Source: Sphingobacteriales bacterium 44-15 (lineage in GTDB: Bacteria; Bacteroidota; Bacteroidia; Chitinophagales; Chitinophagaceae). From it: a stretch of DNA of 64,000 nucleotides. Shown here piece by piece: positions 41,183 to 49,632 of this stretch. The notes beneath the pieces are model-generated. The model was not told where the DNA came from. It did no database searches and worked only from the letters and a program-made list of their open reading frames with translations. The translations under genes and the position numbers were made by a program. How positions within the stretch are numbered: the first letter of the stretch is position 1; every line of letters begins with the position of its first letter. Location: assembly GCA_001899685.1 (NCBI GenBank), contig MKWG01000043.1, positions 124,001 to 188,000 on the forward strand. The letters are read 5' to 3'.

Positions 41183-44161
41183 TCACTCTCCCTGCTTCAA
41201 AAATGCCAGCAGGTCGGCCATCTGCTGCTTACTGATCTTTTCCTCCAGCCCAACAGGCATTGCCGAAATGCCAAGCGCCTTCAAAGACTTTATATCCTGC
41301 CGCGCTATATTGGTTGTTTTAAAATTAGCATCGCTTACCGTAACAGCAGTAGGCGTTTCATTAGAAATGATCCCCTGTACGGTTTCGCCATTGTTCATCG
41401 TAACTTCCCAGGTATCATAGCCATGTGCAATAGAGCGGTTGGGATCCAGGATATTGCTCATAATATCTGCAGCCGCCCAGGCATGCACCGTTCCGAGATC
41501 AGGGCCATAAGCCCTGCCTGCTTTGCCTCCTACTTGGTGGCACACAGCACAATTAGCCACGAAGATATCTTTACCTTTTGATGCATCTCCCTGCAAGGTA
41601 AGGGCCGCCTGGTAATCCTGCATGACAGGTTTCAGCTTATCATCTTTTTTTGCAAAGATCTCTCTTGCCCGCATCCGGAGCTCCATATTTTTCAGCGACC
41701 GCAACCGCACGCTTTGAGACCAGTTCACATCTCCCCTGGTTATTTTCCCTGCTTCAATAGCATCCAGCAACAACTTCGTTCTTTCGTCAGTCATCATGCA
41801 GGCAGTAATGGCAGCGCCCCTTACTCCCGGGGATAAAGCATTCCATTTTGAAAGAAAAAATTCAGCCATCCCCGTGCCGGGGATCTGCTGCAATGCATTT
41901 ATCGCAGACAATTGTATCTGTGTTGGCTCACGGGGGTCAACCAGTCCTTTAAGAAAAGAAAGATAAGGAAGAGGATTTTGCAGCGCAAGCAGGTCAATAG
42001 CGCATGCTCTCTGGTCTTCCGGCAAATGTAGATCTTTTGCCAGTTGAAGGGCTTTCTGCATAGCCATGTTCTTTTGACTGCCTTCTCCGGGACCCACGGT
42101 CTGCAGCAACTGCAGGGAAGCTTTCCTGGCAGCTATTGAAGGACTTTCCAAACAATTTTGTAAAAGTATTCCCCGGCTTTCCTGCATACCTGCCGGTAAT
42201 GAGGCCCGGCTCTTCAGCCCCTGCGATACGCCTTCCAGCAGCGCGGCCTGCCACTTCTCCTGCTGCGAGGCAGCGCTGGAAGCTTTCCGGATACAATACA
42301 GAATAGTATCAGACTGGTAGCTTGAGCCAACAATAGTGCCCAGCCGCTGCACCAGCGAGGCATAAGCTGCATTGCCCGGCTCAAATTTGCCCAGCACCGC
42401 ATCTAACAATGCCATCGCCTGTGAGGAAGACGCGCTTAAAGCGGCAACCTGTATCCATTTGTCATTAATATCTTTGAACAGCAGTGCCTGACGTGCCTTA
42501 TCTGCTTCAGGACTGTGTAAATATCCCAATGTAAGTAACAACTGGAACCTTACCCTCATATCTCCGTCATGCTGCAATGGCAGCAAAGCCGCGGTCAGCC
42601 CCGGGTCATCGTCTATATGAAGCTCGGCAAGCTGGATGGCATTTTCCCTGATACCCGGCTCAGAGTCCTTCAATGCATGCTCAATCATTCCCGGACTAAG
42701 CTTATGCATACCTTCTAATGTCCACAGCGCATGTAATCTTCCCAACGGAGATGAAGTGTTTTGTATCATTTTTTCCAGGGCAGGCACTGCATTTTTATCA
42801 TTCCTGTCCACCAGCAAACGCTGGGCGTTCAGCCGCCACCATATATTTTTATCTGCCAGCTTTTCTACCAGTTGATCACTTGCAGCCCCGCCAAGCTGCA
42901 GCCCTTTGGTCCATTCCGGGGAGGCTGCGTCCTTAGCGCTTATGCGGTAGATCCGTCCCTTGTTTGTGCCGTTATAAAGATCTACCGTATCCAGCACTTC
43001 TTTTGCCATAAACTCAGGGCCTTCTATTACCTGCCGGTAAAAATCCACCACATATAATGCACCATCAGGACCAATATAAGTATTTACAGGTCGTGAATAA
43101 GGATCTGTGGAAGTCAGGAAATCTTTCCGCTCCAATACGCGCTCTGCTTTGGGAGTGATGCCGTTAGGTCTGAGACGGTCTGCATGAACGAGATTGCTGA
43201 CAGGCTCACAAACGAAAGTCACGCCGTCATTATATTCTTTGGGAAAAGCACCCCCAAGATAAGTCGAAATACCACAGGCTGAAGTGAATATACCGATGTT
43301 TGTAAGCATCTGGTATTCCGGGTTTTTTGTTGTGGGAAACACGTCTTTGTGATCTGCAAGCGTTTCTATGGCGCTTGTTATTGCCATGCCGGGATTACGC
43401 TGGAGGTAGCGGGCAGGTATTACGTCCATAAAAATATGGTTGCTGTTATTCACCATAAGGAGACGCCCCCAGGCATCAAACGTCAATCCGAACTGTGTTT
43501 GCCCTGATAAGGCTTCCATCCGGCGATTACCGGGCTGGAAGCGGAGACCGCTTTCCGGTAAATGAGCCCCTGAAGAATCATCAGGATAATGAATATCACC
43601 TTTTGCTACCGGGAGGTCGGCAAGATATATCCAGTTGTCCGGCCCGTATTCAGGGTTGTTCACATTCGCTTCGAGGTTGGACGTATCGAAGCCGGTGAGC
43701 ATTATTTTCTTTATGTCGGCTTTCCCGTCATTATTGGTGTCTTCCATATAATACACATCAGGCGCGTCTGTCACGATCACTCCTTTTTTCCAGCGCATGA
43801 TCCCTGAAGGCAGGATAAGCGAATCTGCAAACACAGTAGCGGAATCCATTTTACCATCTCCGTTCTGGTCGGAAAGCAGCATTATTTTTCCCACACCGGA
43901 TTTATTAAATGGTACACCCGCCATTTCTACCACATACATGCGACCTTCTTCATCTATCATCATGTCCACCGGGTCGTGCACCAGCGGCTCGCTGGCTATT
44001 AATTCTACTTTAAAGCCATCCGCTACCTGGAAAGTGGACAGATCATTAATGGCAGAGGCGCTGAACGGCGAAGGAGACTCCGGATGACAGCCGGTGATCA
44101 TTATGCTGCATAATGAGATAAAGCAAATGAGCAATAAGAGATTTTTTTTTCTTTCCTGCAT
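41183..44161 (-). CDS. Membrane-bound dehydrogenase-type protein with HEAT repeats and C-terminal cytochrome c
   Basis: The start at ATG 44161 gives about 992 residues with a lipobox (ITGC, residue about 25). The N-terminal propeller (QVADGFKVELIASEPLVHDP, NTYIGPDGALYVVDFYRQVI) matches the same family as the gene at 30957. It is followed by about 350 residues of HEAT repeats and, at about 860-990, by a cytochrome c domain with NCAVCHQVGG (CxxCH near residue 872) and a later region with Met. The lipid anchor places it on the periplasmic membrane face. Substrate oxidation with electron transfer to the haem is the likely role. It lies between the DUF1080 gene and a ceramidase-like gene, which suggests joint action on the same substrate. 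Confidence 0.9.
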   Translation of the reverse strand: MQERKKNLLLLICFISLCSIMITGCHPESPSPFSASAINDLSTFQVADGFKVELIASEPLVHDPVDMMIDEEGRMYVVEMAGVPFNKSGVGKIMLLSDQNGDGKMDSATVFADSLILPSGIMRWKKGVIVTDAPDVYYMEDTNNDGKADIKKIMLTGFDTSNLEANVNNPEYGPDNWIYLADLPVAKGDIHYPDDSSGAHLPESGLRFQPGNRRMEALSGQTQFGLTFDAWGRLLMVNNSNHIFMDVIPARYLQRNPGMAITSAIETLADHKDVFPTTKNPEYQMLTNIGIFTSACGISTYLGGAFPKEYNDGVTFVCEPVSNLVHADRLRPNGITPKAERVLERKDFLTSTDPYSRPVNTYIGPDGALYVVDFYRQVIEGPEFMAKEVLDTVDLYNGTNKGRIYRISAKDAASPEWTKGLQLGGAASDQLVEKLADKNIWWRLNAQRLLVDRNDKNAVPALEKMIQNTSSPLGRLHALWTLEGMHKLSPGMIEHALKDSEPGIRENAIQLAELHIDDDPGLTAALLPLQHDGDMRVRFQLLLTLGYLHSPEADKARQALLFKDINDKWIQVAALSASSSQAMALLDAVLGKFEPGNAAYASLVQRLGTIVGSSYQSDTILYCIRKASSAASQQEKWQAALLEGVSQGLKSRASLPAGMQESRGILLQNCLESPSIAARKASLQLLQTVGPGEGSQKNMAMQKALQLAKDLHLPEDQRACAIDLLALQNPLPYLSFLKGLVDPREPTQIQLSAINALQQIPGTGMAEFFLSKWNALSPGVRGAAITACMMTDERTKLLLDAIEAGKITRGDVNWSQSVRLRSLKNMELRMRAREIFAKKDDKLKPVMQDYQAALTLQGDASKGKDIFVANCAVCHQVGGKAGRAYGPDLGTVHAWAAADIMSNILDPNRSIAHGYDTWEVTMNNGETVQGIISNETPTAVTVSDANFKTTNIARQDIKSLKALGISAMPVGLEEKISKQQMADLLAFLKQGE

Positions 44162-44202
44162 GATAGTAATGAACATCTTTTGATCTTACAAGCGATGATT
44201 AG

Positions 44203-44262
44203 TAAATAGTGAGCGCCCACGGCTGATAGCTCATAGCTGATACCTGACAGCTCATACCCTTC
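44203..44262. repeat. GCTGATAGCTCATAGCTGATA word cluster
   Basis: Positions 44217-44252 hold three imperfect copies of GCTGATA/GCTCATA. The gap is 105 bases and lies between the DUF1080 gene and the dehydrogenase gene. The same words appear in the gaps at 2.0, 41.1 and 47.7 kb. Confidence 0.6.
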
Positions 44263-44266
44263 AGCA

Positions 44267-44965
44267 TCATTCCAATACTTTAATACGGATATCCCGGAAC
44301 TGTACTTTCAGCGGTTTATCCGTTGAGCTCTGGTGCACCTGAAGACCGATAAATCCATTTGAGTCCAGCGAATCAACCAGGGTGGCAACAGGGGTATTAT
44401 TGATCCAGGTTTTGATGGTATCCCCATTTGCATATATCCGGTAATGATTCCATGCTTCATTTCTGAACGCCTTCTGAGCTTCGGGCTTATCTTTCAGATC
44501 TGCTATCCATCCCCTGCGGCGTGAATCATAAATACCCCCGCTCCAGGCACGACTTGACGGGTCAACTTCTACCTGGTAGCCATATACTTCCTTATTACCT
44601 TTTACATCCATAGTGTGGCTTCGGATCTGTATGCCAGAATTCAATGCCGTGTCTACTTTCACATCCAGTTCTAATATGAAGTTGCTAAAAGTATCTTTCG
44701 TACATAAGATACCATTGGGGTTATTGGGAACAGTAGTGCCTGTGATCTCCCCGTTCTCAACTGCATATTTTGCAGTACCCTCAATCTGGTCCCATCCAGT
44801 AAGGTCTTTACCGTTAAACAGGTTAACCCATCCGCTGTCGGGAGAATCCGGCGGAACGGATGTTGATACCTCTTTTGATGATGCAGCAGTTGACCCTTCG
44901 GAACAGGAGATGCCATTTAAAATAGCAAGAAGATAAATAGCTAAAAGTAATTCTGATCTTTTCAT
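44267..44965 (-). CDS. DUF1080 (3-keto-glycoside hydrolase-type) lipoprotein
   Basis: The 232-residue protein is a lipoprotein (signal ending NGISC, lipid Cys near residue 21) with one jelly-roll domain typical of DUF1080: GWVNLFNGKDLTGWDQIEGT, then NFILELDVKVDTALNSGIQI and VYGYQVEVDPSSRAWSGGIY, ending LKVQFRDIRIKVLE. Some family members cleave 3-keto-glycosides or 3-keto-disaccharides, which requires a partner oxidase that makes the 3-keto sugar. Here the nearest candidates for such a partner are the dehydrogenase-type genes at 41183 and 30957. The gene is 45 bases from the ceramidase-like gene upstream and is one of the strongest clues to the locus function. Confidence 0.88.
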   Translation of the reverse strand: MKRSELLLAIYLLAILNGISCSEGSTAASSKEVSTSVPPDSPDSGWVNLFNGKDLTGWDQIEGTAKYAVENGEITGTTVPNNPNGILCTKDTFSNFILELDVKVDTALNSGIQIRSHTMDVKGNKEVYGYQVEVDPSSRAWSGGIYDSRRRGWIADLKDKPEAQKAFRNEAWNHYRIYANGDTIKTWINNTPVATLVDSLDSNGFIGLQVHQSSTDKPLKVQFRDIRIKVLE

Positions 44966-45010
44966 TTGATACGGTTTTCTATTTCAGACCAATACAATGA
45001 TTTTAAATGA

Positions 45011-46408
45011 TTAATTTATTTTTGATCCCGGTATGGGAACTTCCGATTGTTTTGCCAGTTGCAGTACCTCCTGCAGAATTAATGTTTCAATATCCGCTCT
45101 CCAGGGAGAGGGCAGGCCATATACCATTTGCGATGATGCCCCCTCATAACCTCCTTCTCTCAGTATAGCTGCCGTAGGTATATAAGCCATCACATCATTT
45201 GAGTATCCCAAAACAAATACATCCTGACCAAAGATCCGCTTCAATTCAACCGCATACCCTACTACCACTTCGCCTCCTAAAATGATCACCGGCTGGTCGC
45301 CGATCTTCCATACTTCAACCGGATATGGATAGGAGGCGCTGAGCGCCTGCCCGTTATTCATCCGGGCGACCAGGTTATCTGCCCATCGCTTTTTATATCC
45401 GGAGGAAGTCTCCGCAATAGCAGACAATTCAGCTTTGGTGGGGAGAGCAGACAACGGCAATGCTATCTCCGAATAGGAAGTGGTTAGCCTGGCAGGCAAC
45501 GGCTTCATATCTTCACTGAGCATCCTGCCGACAGCGGCGGCTAATTCTTTTCCATATTGCTGAGCCAGCTCCACTGTCCGCCGCGGCAAAGGGTTCTGGT
45601 CAGCGCCACATCCCTGCAAAAAAAGTGCGGTAATACCCGGGTAGTTTTTCTCAAGCTCTGCCTGTGCAAACCCGGCATAATCGCCTGACCATTTATATCC
45701 TGCAAGCACCGTATTGTGACAGGCATATCCAAATGCCACCGCCATTAGTTTTCCATTCTTATCTGTAACTTTTATAACAGGAACAGCATAATCGTTAGGA
45801 CCATTCAGATCAACAACTGAAGACAATGTTGCTTCAGCATTATTCCTCCTGTTCACCTGAAAGCGCGTCACCCCGTTCCCGGAATAGAGCTGCGCAGGTT
45901 GCATAGAACGAAGAGCCTTGCCTACTAAGCTCACCAGCTTTTCACCTAACTGATCAGTGTATTGATCAATATCCTTTTGCTGGCGGGCATTTACCGGATA
46001 AATGCTCACAAGGGCATCGGATAATACCGGGCCGGTATGCGTATGAGAAGTGTTGATGGCAATCTGCGACCTGGATAAATTATATTTTGCTTTTAACTGG
46101 TCCCTCACGTGATCAGACAGCCTTTTTGGAATGCCCACCAGGTCTGCAGTCACCAGTACAGCCTGCCGGCCATCAGCATCCTGTAAAGCCAGGGCTTTAG
46201 CCCATATGTCCATTATTTTTCCTTCCGACGGACGATCCCTGTCTCCATATCCTGCCATCCAGATTGGCTGGTCAGGCGTAATTACCACGCTTGCCACTCC
46301 TGCTTTCCAATCCTTGTAATTTCCTTCCTGGCCATAAACAGTTGTACTCAGTAAAGTCAGTATCCAAAAAGATGCTATAACTGTAAATTGTCGGGACCGT
46401 TTCATCAT
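45011..46408 (-). CDS. Neutral-ceramidase-like amidase, short form
   Basis: This 465-residue paralogue has the same motif order as the longer one: GVASVVITPDQPIWMAGYGD, SHTHTGPVL near residue 121, YACHNTVLAGYKWSGDYAGF near 228, LGGEVVVGYAVEL near 380 and NDVMAYIPTAAILREGGYEG. A signal peptide ends near VYGQEG. It lacks the C-terminal domain of classical neutral ceramidases and of the 39189 paralogue, so it is a minimal catalytic domain. The reaction is amide hydrolysis of an N-acylated compound by family knowledge; the substrate is unknown. It is placed between DUF5017 and DUF1080 genes. Confidence 0.88.
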   Translation of the reverse strand: MMKRSRQFTVIASFWILTLLSTTVYGQEGNYKDWKAGVASVVITPDQPIWMAGYGDRDRPSEGKIMDIWAKALALQDADGRQAVLVTADLVGIPKRLSDHVRDQLKAKYNLSRSQIAINTSHTHTGPVLSDALVSIYPVNARQQKDIDQYTDQLGEKLVSLVGKALRSMQPAQLYSGNGVTRFQVNRRNNAEATLSSVVDLNGPNDYAVPVIKVTDKNGKLMAVAFGYACHNTVLAGYKWSGDYAGFAQAELEKNYPGITALFLQGCGADQNPLPRRTVELAQQYGKELAAAVGRMLSEDMKPLPARLTTSYSEIALPLSALPTKAELSAIAETSSGYKKRWADNLVARMNNGQALSASYPYPVEVWKIGDQPVIILGGEVVVGYAVELKRIFGQDVFVLGYSNDVMAYIPTAAILREGGYEGASSQMVYGLPSPWRADIETLILQEVLQLAKQSEVPIPGSKIN

Positions 46409-46471
46409 AAAATCTTTTATAACCTGTCTGATTGCCGTGAGCTAATTATAATATGAGGTGAATGGGCAATA

Positions 46472-46499
46472 GTGAATGGTGAATAAATTCACCATTCAC
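46472..46499. repeat. Perfect 12-bp hairpin behind the DUF5017 gene
   Basis: GTGAATGGTGAA (46472-46483) pairs exactly with TTCACCATTCAC (46488-46499) around TAAA. It starts at the base directly after the DUF5017 stop codon (46501). A run of T is absent, so termination alone does not explain it; mRNA 3'-end protection is possible. Confidence 0.8.
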
Positions 46500-46500
46500 A

Positions 46501-47586
46501 TCAGGGCGTAATAGTAATATTCACCTCCCTTGCTATTGATTTAGTTTCATCAATGGTATTGTTGGAACCAACAAAATAAGCTTTATAAGTTCCCGGCGTA
46601 TTATAAGTATATTTATATACAGTAGGGTTTGCAAGATAAATCCCGGAAGTAACGCTAACGGGTTTATCAATCCCATAATCCACTTTATCTGCCATTACGG
46701 GTCCCGATACCGCCCAGTTTTCGCTCTGCGGATCATTATAGGGACTGTTTTGATCATAAGGTATGTATTCCGGCACCTGTGCACCCAAAACATATTGAGG
46801 ACTTGTAGGGTCGTAAATCGGATTTTTAGGATCAAAGATCGGGTTATTCTCATCATAAATCGGGTCATTAGGATCTTTATAAACCGGCCCGTAAAGCGTC
46901 ACCCTGGTAGTGGTTATAGTAGATCTTGCAGGTGCGTTCACGGGATTTTCGTCCACGATCCTGAAGCCTGTATGCACCTGGTCGGATATGACGACAGGCG
47001 CATTGTTCAATGAATCGTTACTGGTCAATGTAAAGCTCTCCACCATCCACTGGCGTGCAAATCCATTATCAAGTTGCGGTCTGTTAATATATTTGAGCGC
47101 AAAATAAATGGGCTTTCCCGCCACCAGCAGATCAGAGACATCCTGTGTACCGGAAGCGACGAATGTGGCGGAGGTGCCCAATGTAAAACGGCTGGTAATA
47201 TCCGTCCATGTGGCAGATTTTACACTGGCCAGATCATTATAATTACCGTTAAAGTCTGTAGACGCGAGGATAGAGAACTGGTTTGCCTGTGTGCCGGCGG
47301 GTGTGCCGGGAGCCACTGCGCTCCTGAAACCCAGGTTAAGCCCATGCCCTGCCACATCTACTTCCCTTCCTTCTCTGAAAGTGTAATCACGAAATATTTC
47401 CCCCGAATAAAACGAAATGACATCCGCGTTCCCCTCCAGGTTAAAGACAACAGGATCTCCCGCTTTATACGTTGTAGCTGCATCAACAGCTACTGTAAAG
47501 TCAGGAGCATTTTTAACAACGAGGTTTTTCTGGCAAGATACCATTGCGAATAATCCGAACAGTAAAAGATGATATCTCAATTTCAT
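46501..47586 (-). CDS. DUF5017 surface lipoprotein (SusE/F-like position)
   Basis: The 361-residue lipoprotein (signal ending AMVSC) shows the DUF5017 pattern: an initial PKD-like domain with YKAGDPVVFNLEGNADVISF, and a final one with NTPGTYKAYFVGSNN. Such proteins occupy the SusE/F position behind SusD and are thought to bind glycan or the SusCD complex on the cell surface. Between them is an odd proline-rich tandem run of five or six units of the form (N/D)PIYD..(N), for example DPNDPIYDENNPIFDPKNPI. This part may be a stiff linker or bind calcium. The gene follows SusD by 154 bases, with a word hairpin in between. Confidence 0.85.
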   Translation of the reverse strand: MKLRYHLLLFGLFAMVSCQKNLVVKNAPDFTVAVDAATTYKAGDPVVFNLEGNADVISFYSGEIFRDYTFREGREVDVAGHGLNLGFRSAVAPGTPAGTQANQFSILASTDFNGNYNDLASVKSATWTDITSRFTLGTSATFVASGTQDVSDLLVAGKPIYFALKYINRPQLDNGFARQWMVESFTLTSNDSLNNAPVVISDQVHTGFRIVDENPVNAPARSTITTTRVTLYGPVYKDPNDPIYDENNPIFDPKNPIYDPTSPQYVLGAQVPEYIPYDQNSPYNDPQSENWAVSGPVMADKVDYGIDKPVSVTSGIYLANPTVYKYTYNTPGTYKAYFVGSNNTIDETKSIAREVNITITP

Positions 47587-47638
47587 ATAAGTAATAATTT
47601 AATTTTAAAAATTCATGAGCCCGGCGTTTTGGTGAATG

Positions 47639-47739
47639 GTGAATAGGCAATAGTGAATAGTGAGACGTGAGACGATAAACGTGAAATTGCCCACGCTGAT
47701 AGCTGATCGCCCATTGCTCATTACCCACCGCCTGTTCAC
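47639..47739. repeat. GTGAATAGGC inverted-word cluster behind SusD
   Basis: GTGAATAGGC (47639-47648) and GCCTGTTCAC (47730-47739) match at 9 of 10 positions as reverse complements. The interior carries GTGAGACGTGAGACG and GCTGATAGCTGAT words. The right arm ends one base before the SusD stop codon at 47741. Confidence 0.65.
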
Positions 47740-47740
47740 T

Positions 47741-49600
47741 TTACCAACCTGGATTTTGCGTCATCAACTGGTTATTGGTCATTTCGGCATCCGGTATGGG
47801 CATCAGCACATCCCTGTCGGACACTCTTGAAAAAGAAAGCACAAAGGCTGATCCGGGAGAATCCTGTTGTGCAGTATTTCCCACATCCTGGTTCACTTTC
47901 AGGAAGATACCCCATCTCAACAGATCAGCTTTGCGCTGCCCTTCCATATTGAACTCTCTCATTCTTTCGTTCTGGATCAAAGAGAGAAAGGCTTCTTTTG
48001 ATGCAGATTGCGCAGGGGTAACATCGCCGTCCTGGACGCTGTAGATGGTAGCCGTAGCTTCAGCGCCACTCCCGTCGCCGCCACTGATGGTTATTGTGGG
48101 CGGATTAGTATACTTACCTTCATTATAAAAGGTAACGCCTGTAGTATCACGGTCCAAAACGATGGCAGTTACCTGTCCGCCGGATATGGTAGCTTTCCCC
48201 GTTGCCGTACTACCGTTGCCTGCAGAAAAAGCGACCGTGGGCGCAACGGTATACCCTGATCCGCCGTTGGTTATTTCTATACTTTTAACTCCTGTTGACC
48301 AGGCTCTTTCCCGGACTTTATTAACAGCTGCGATCGCCTCAGCAGTAGGTCCGTTGATCGCGTTCTCCGCTTCGGCAAACATAAGCAGGACATCGGAGTA
48401 TCTTAACAACGGATGATTCGTTGCATTATAGGTGGGTGAATTAGGATACCTTGAGGATGCAGGCTCATATTCTCTTCTGAATTTCGCAGGCTGGAAAACC
48501 CATTTATCCTTTTCATTGGTAGGGATAGCCTTCATCAGCTTCAACCCGTTTTTGGCTGGGTCTGTGACGGTAACATAAGTAAAATGAGCAATAGACCACC
48601 ATTTTCTCAAATCACCATCTTCAAACACGTTGTAAAACGGCGCGGTTATAGACATATAGGCATCTCCTCGGCCAGTAATGGATCCTGTTGCAGAAGTAAC
48701 GCCATTGATCCAGCCGGTACTGGTATATTCAGCATAACTCTTTGAATCATCCACATTATTTCCATAATACTCTGCTTCCCATATATTTTCGCCTATATCA
48801 TATTTGTTCTGGGCAAGCTCAATAAAGATGTCGGGATAGCTCGGGGTGAGTTTGTGTCCTGCTTCCACATCATCCATTACTTTTTTGGCCCAGGTTTTAG
48901 CATCCTGATATTTGGAAACATCTTTCAGCGGCGATCCTGCCATTGTCAGGCAAACCCTTGCCAGCATACCCCGTACGGCGGATTTGCTGATAGCGCCACC
49001 AAAACCGAGTTCTTTTATACCCGGCACCAAAGGTTCGGCAGCTGTCATATCCGCCAGTATCTGGTCGTATACTTCTTTTACTGAGGACCGTGCAATATTC
49101 ACATCAGTTACAGAAGCGGTAGGCGTGGTTTTTATAGGCACTCCGCCCCAGTATTGTACCAGCAGGAAATAATAATACCCCCTGAGAAAAAGGCATTCTC
49201 CCCGTATTTTATCCCTGAAGGACTGTGCGATCGCCTGATTTTTGTCCAGGTTGGCCAGCAGTACATTAGCGCGGTTAACGCCTTCCCACAGTGCGTTCCA
49301 GCAACCGTTCATATAAGGATCGGCCCCCGAATAATTATAGTTGAACGGGCCATTCAACGTAAGCCTGTTCATATAGGATTCATCAGCCTGCCAGCCCAGC
49401 AAATAGTTGGCATAATGCCCCCACACAGCAGCGGTAGCTACTTTGTCGTATACGCCTGCCCTTGCCGAAAGCAACTCTCCTTCAGTATTATAATAAGTAG
49501 AAGTACTGAGAAAGTCTGTAGGCTTGGTGTCCAGGAATTTCTCGCAGGAACCGGCGCCCAGCAAGAAAACCGCAATTGGTAAATAATATATTCTTTTCAT
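47741..49600 (-). CDS. SusD/RagB-type nutrient-binding lipoprotein with a glycine-rich insertion
   Basis: The 619-residue lipoprotein (signal ending LGAGSC) has the SusD fold. It has TPR-like helices (GECLFLRGYYYFLLVQYWGG, AVRGMLARVCLTMAG) and the C-terminal NERMREFNMEGQRKADLLRW, with AEMTNNQLMTQNPGW at the end. SusD forms a lid on the SusC pore and captures substrate at the surface. Between residues about 437 and 520 the frame carries two copies of a GGSGYTVAPTV-type beta repeat (NGGSGYTVAPTVAFSAGNGS and GKYTNPPTITISGGDGSGAE). Normal SusD proteins have only a short loop here. Length is otherwise near family average. It directly follows SusC, 32 bases apart. Confidence 0.93.
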   Translation of the reverse strand: MKRIYYLPIAVFLLGAGSCEKFLDTKPTDFLSTSTYYNTEGELLSARAGVYDKVATAAVWGHYANYLLGWQADESYMNRLTLNGPFNYNYSGADPYMNGCWNALWEGVNRANVLLANLDKNQAIAQSFRDKIRGECLFLRGYYYFLLVQYWGGVPIKTTPTASVTDVNIARSSVKEVYDQILADMTAAEPLVPGIKELGFGGAISKSAVRGMLARVCLTMAGSPLKDVSKYQDAKTWAKKVMDDVEAGHKLTPSYPDIFIELAQNKYDIGENIWEAEYYGNNVDDSKSYAEYTSTGWINGVTSATGSITGRGDAYMSITAPFYNVFEDGDLRKWWSIAHFTYVTVTDPAKNGLKLMKAIPTNEKDKWVFQPAKFRREYEPASSRYPNSPTYNATNHPLLRYSDVLLMFAEAENAINGPTAEAIAAVNKVRERAWSTGVKSIEITNGGSGYTVAPTVAFSAGNGSTATGKATISGGQVTAIVLDRDTTGVTFYNEGKYTNPPTITISGGDGSGAEATATIYSVQDGDVTPAQSASKEAFLSLIQNERMREFNMEGQRKADLLRWGIFLKVNQDVGNTAQQDSPGSAFVLSFSRVSDRDVLMPIPDAEMTNNQLMTQNPGW

Positions 49601-49632
49601 TTTATTAATACAATAAGGTGAACAGATCTGGT

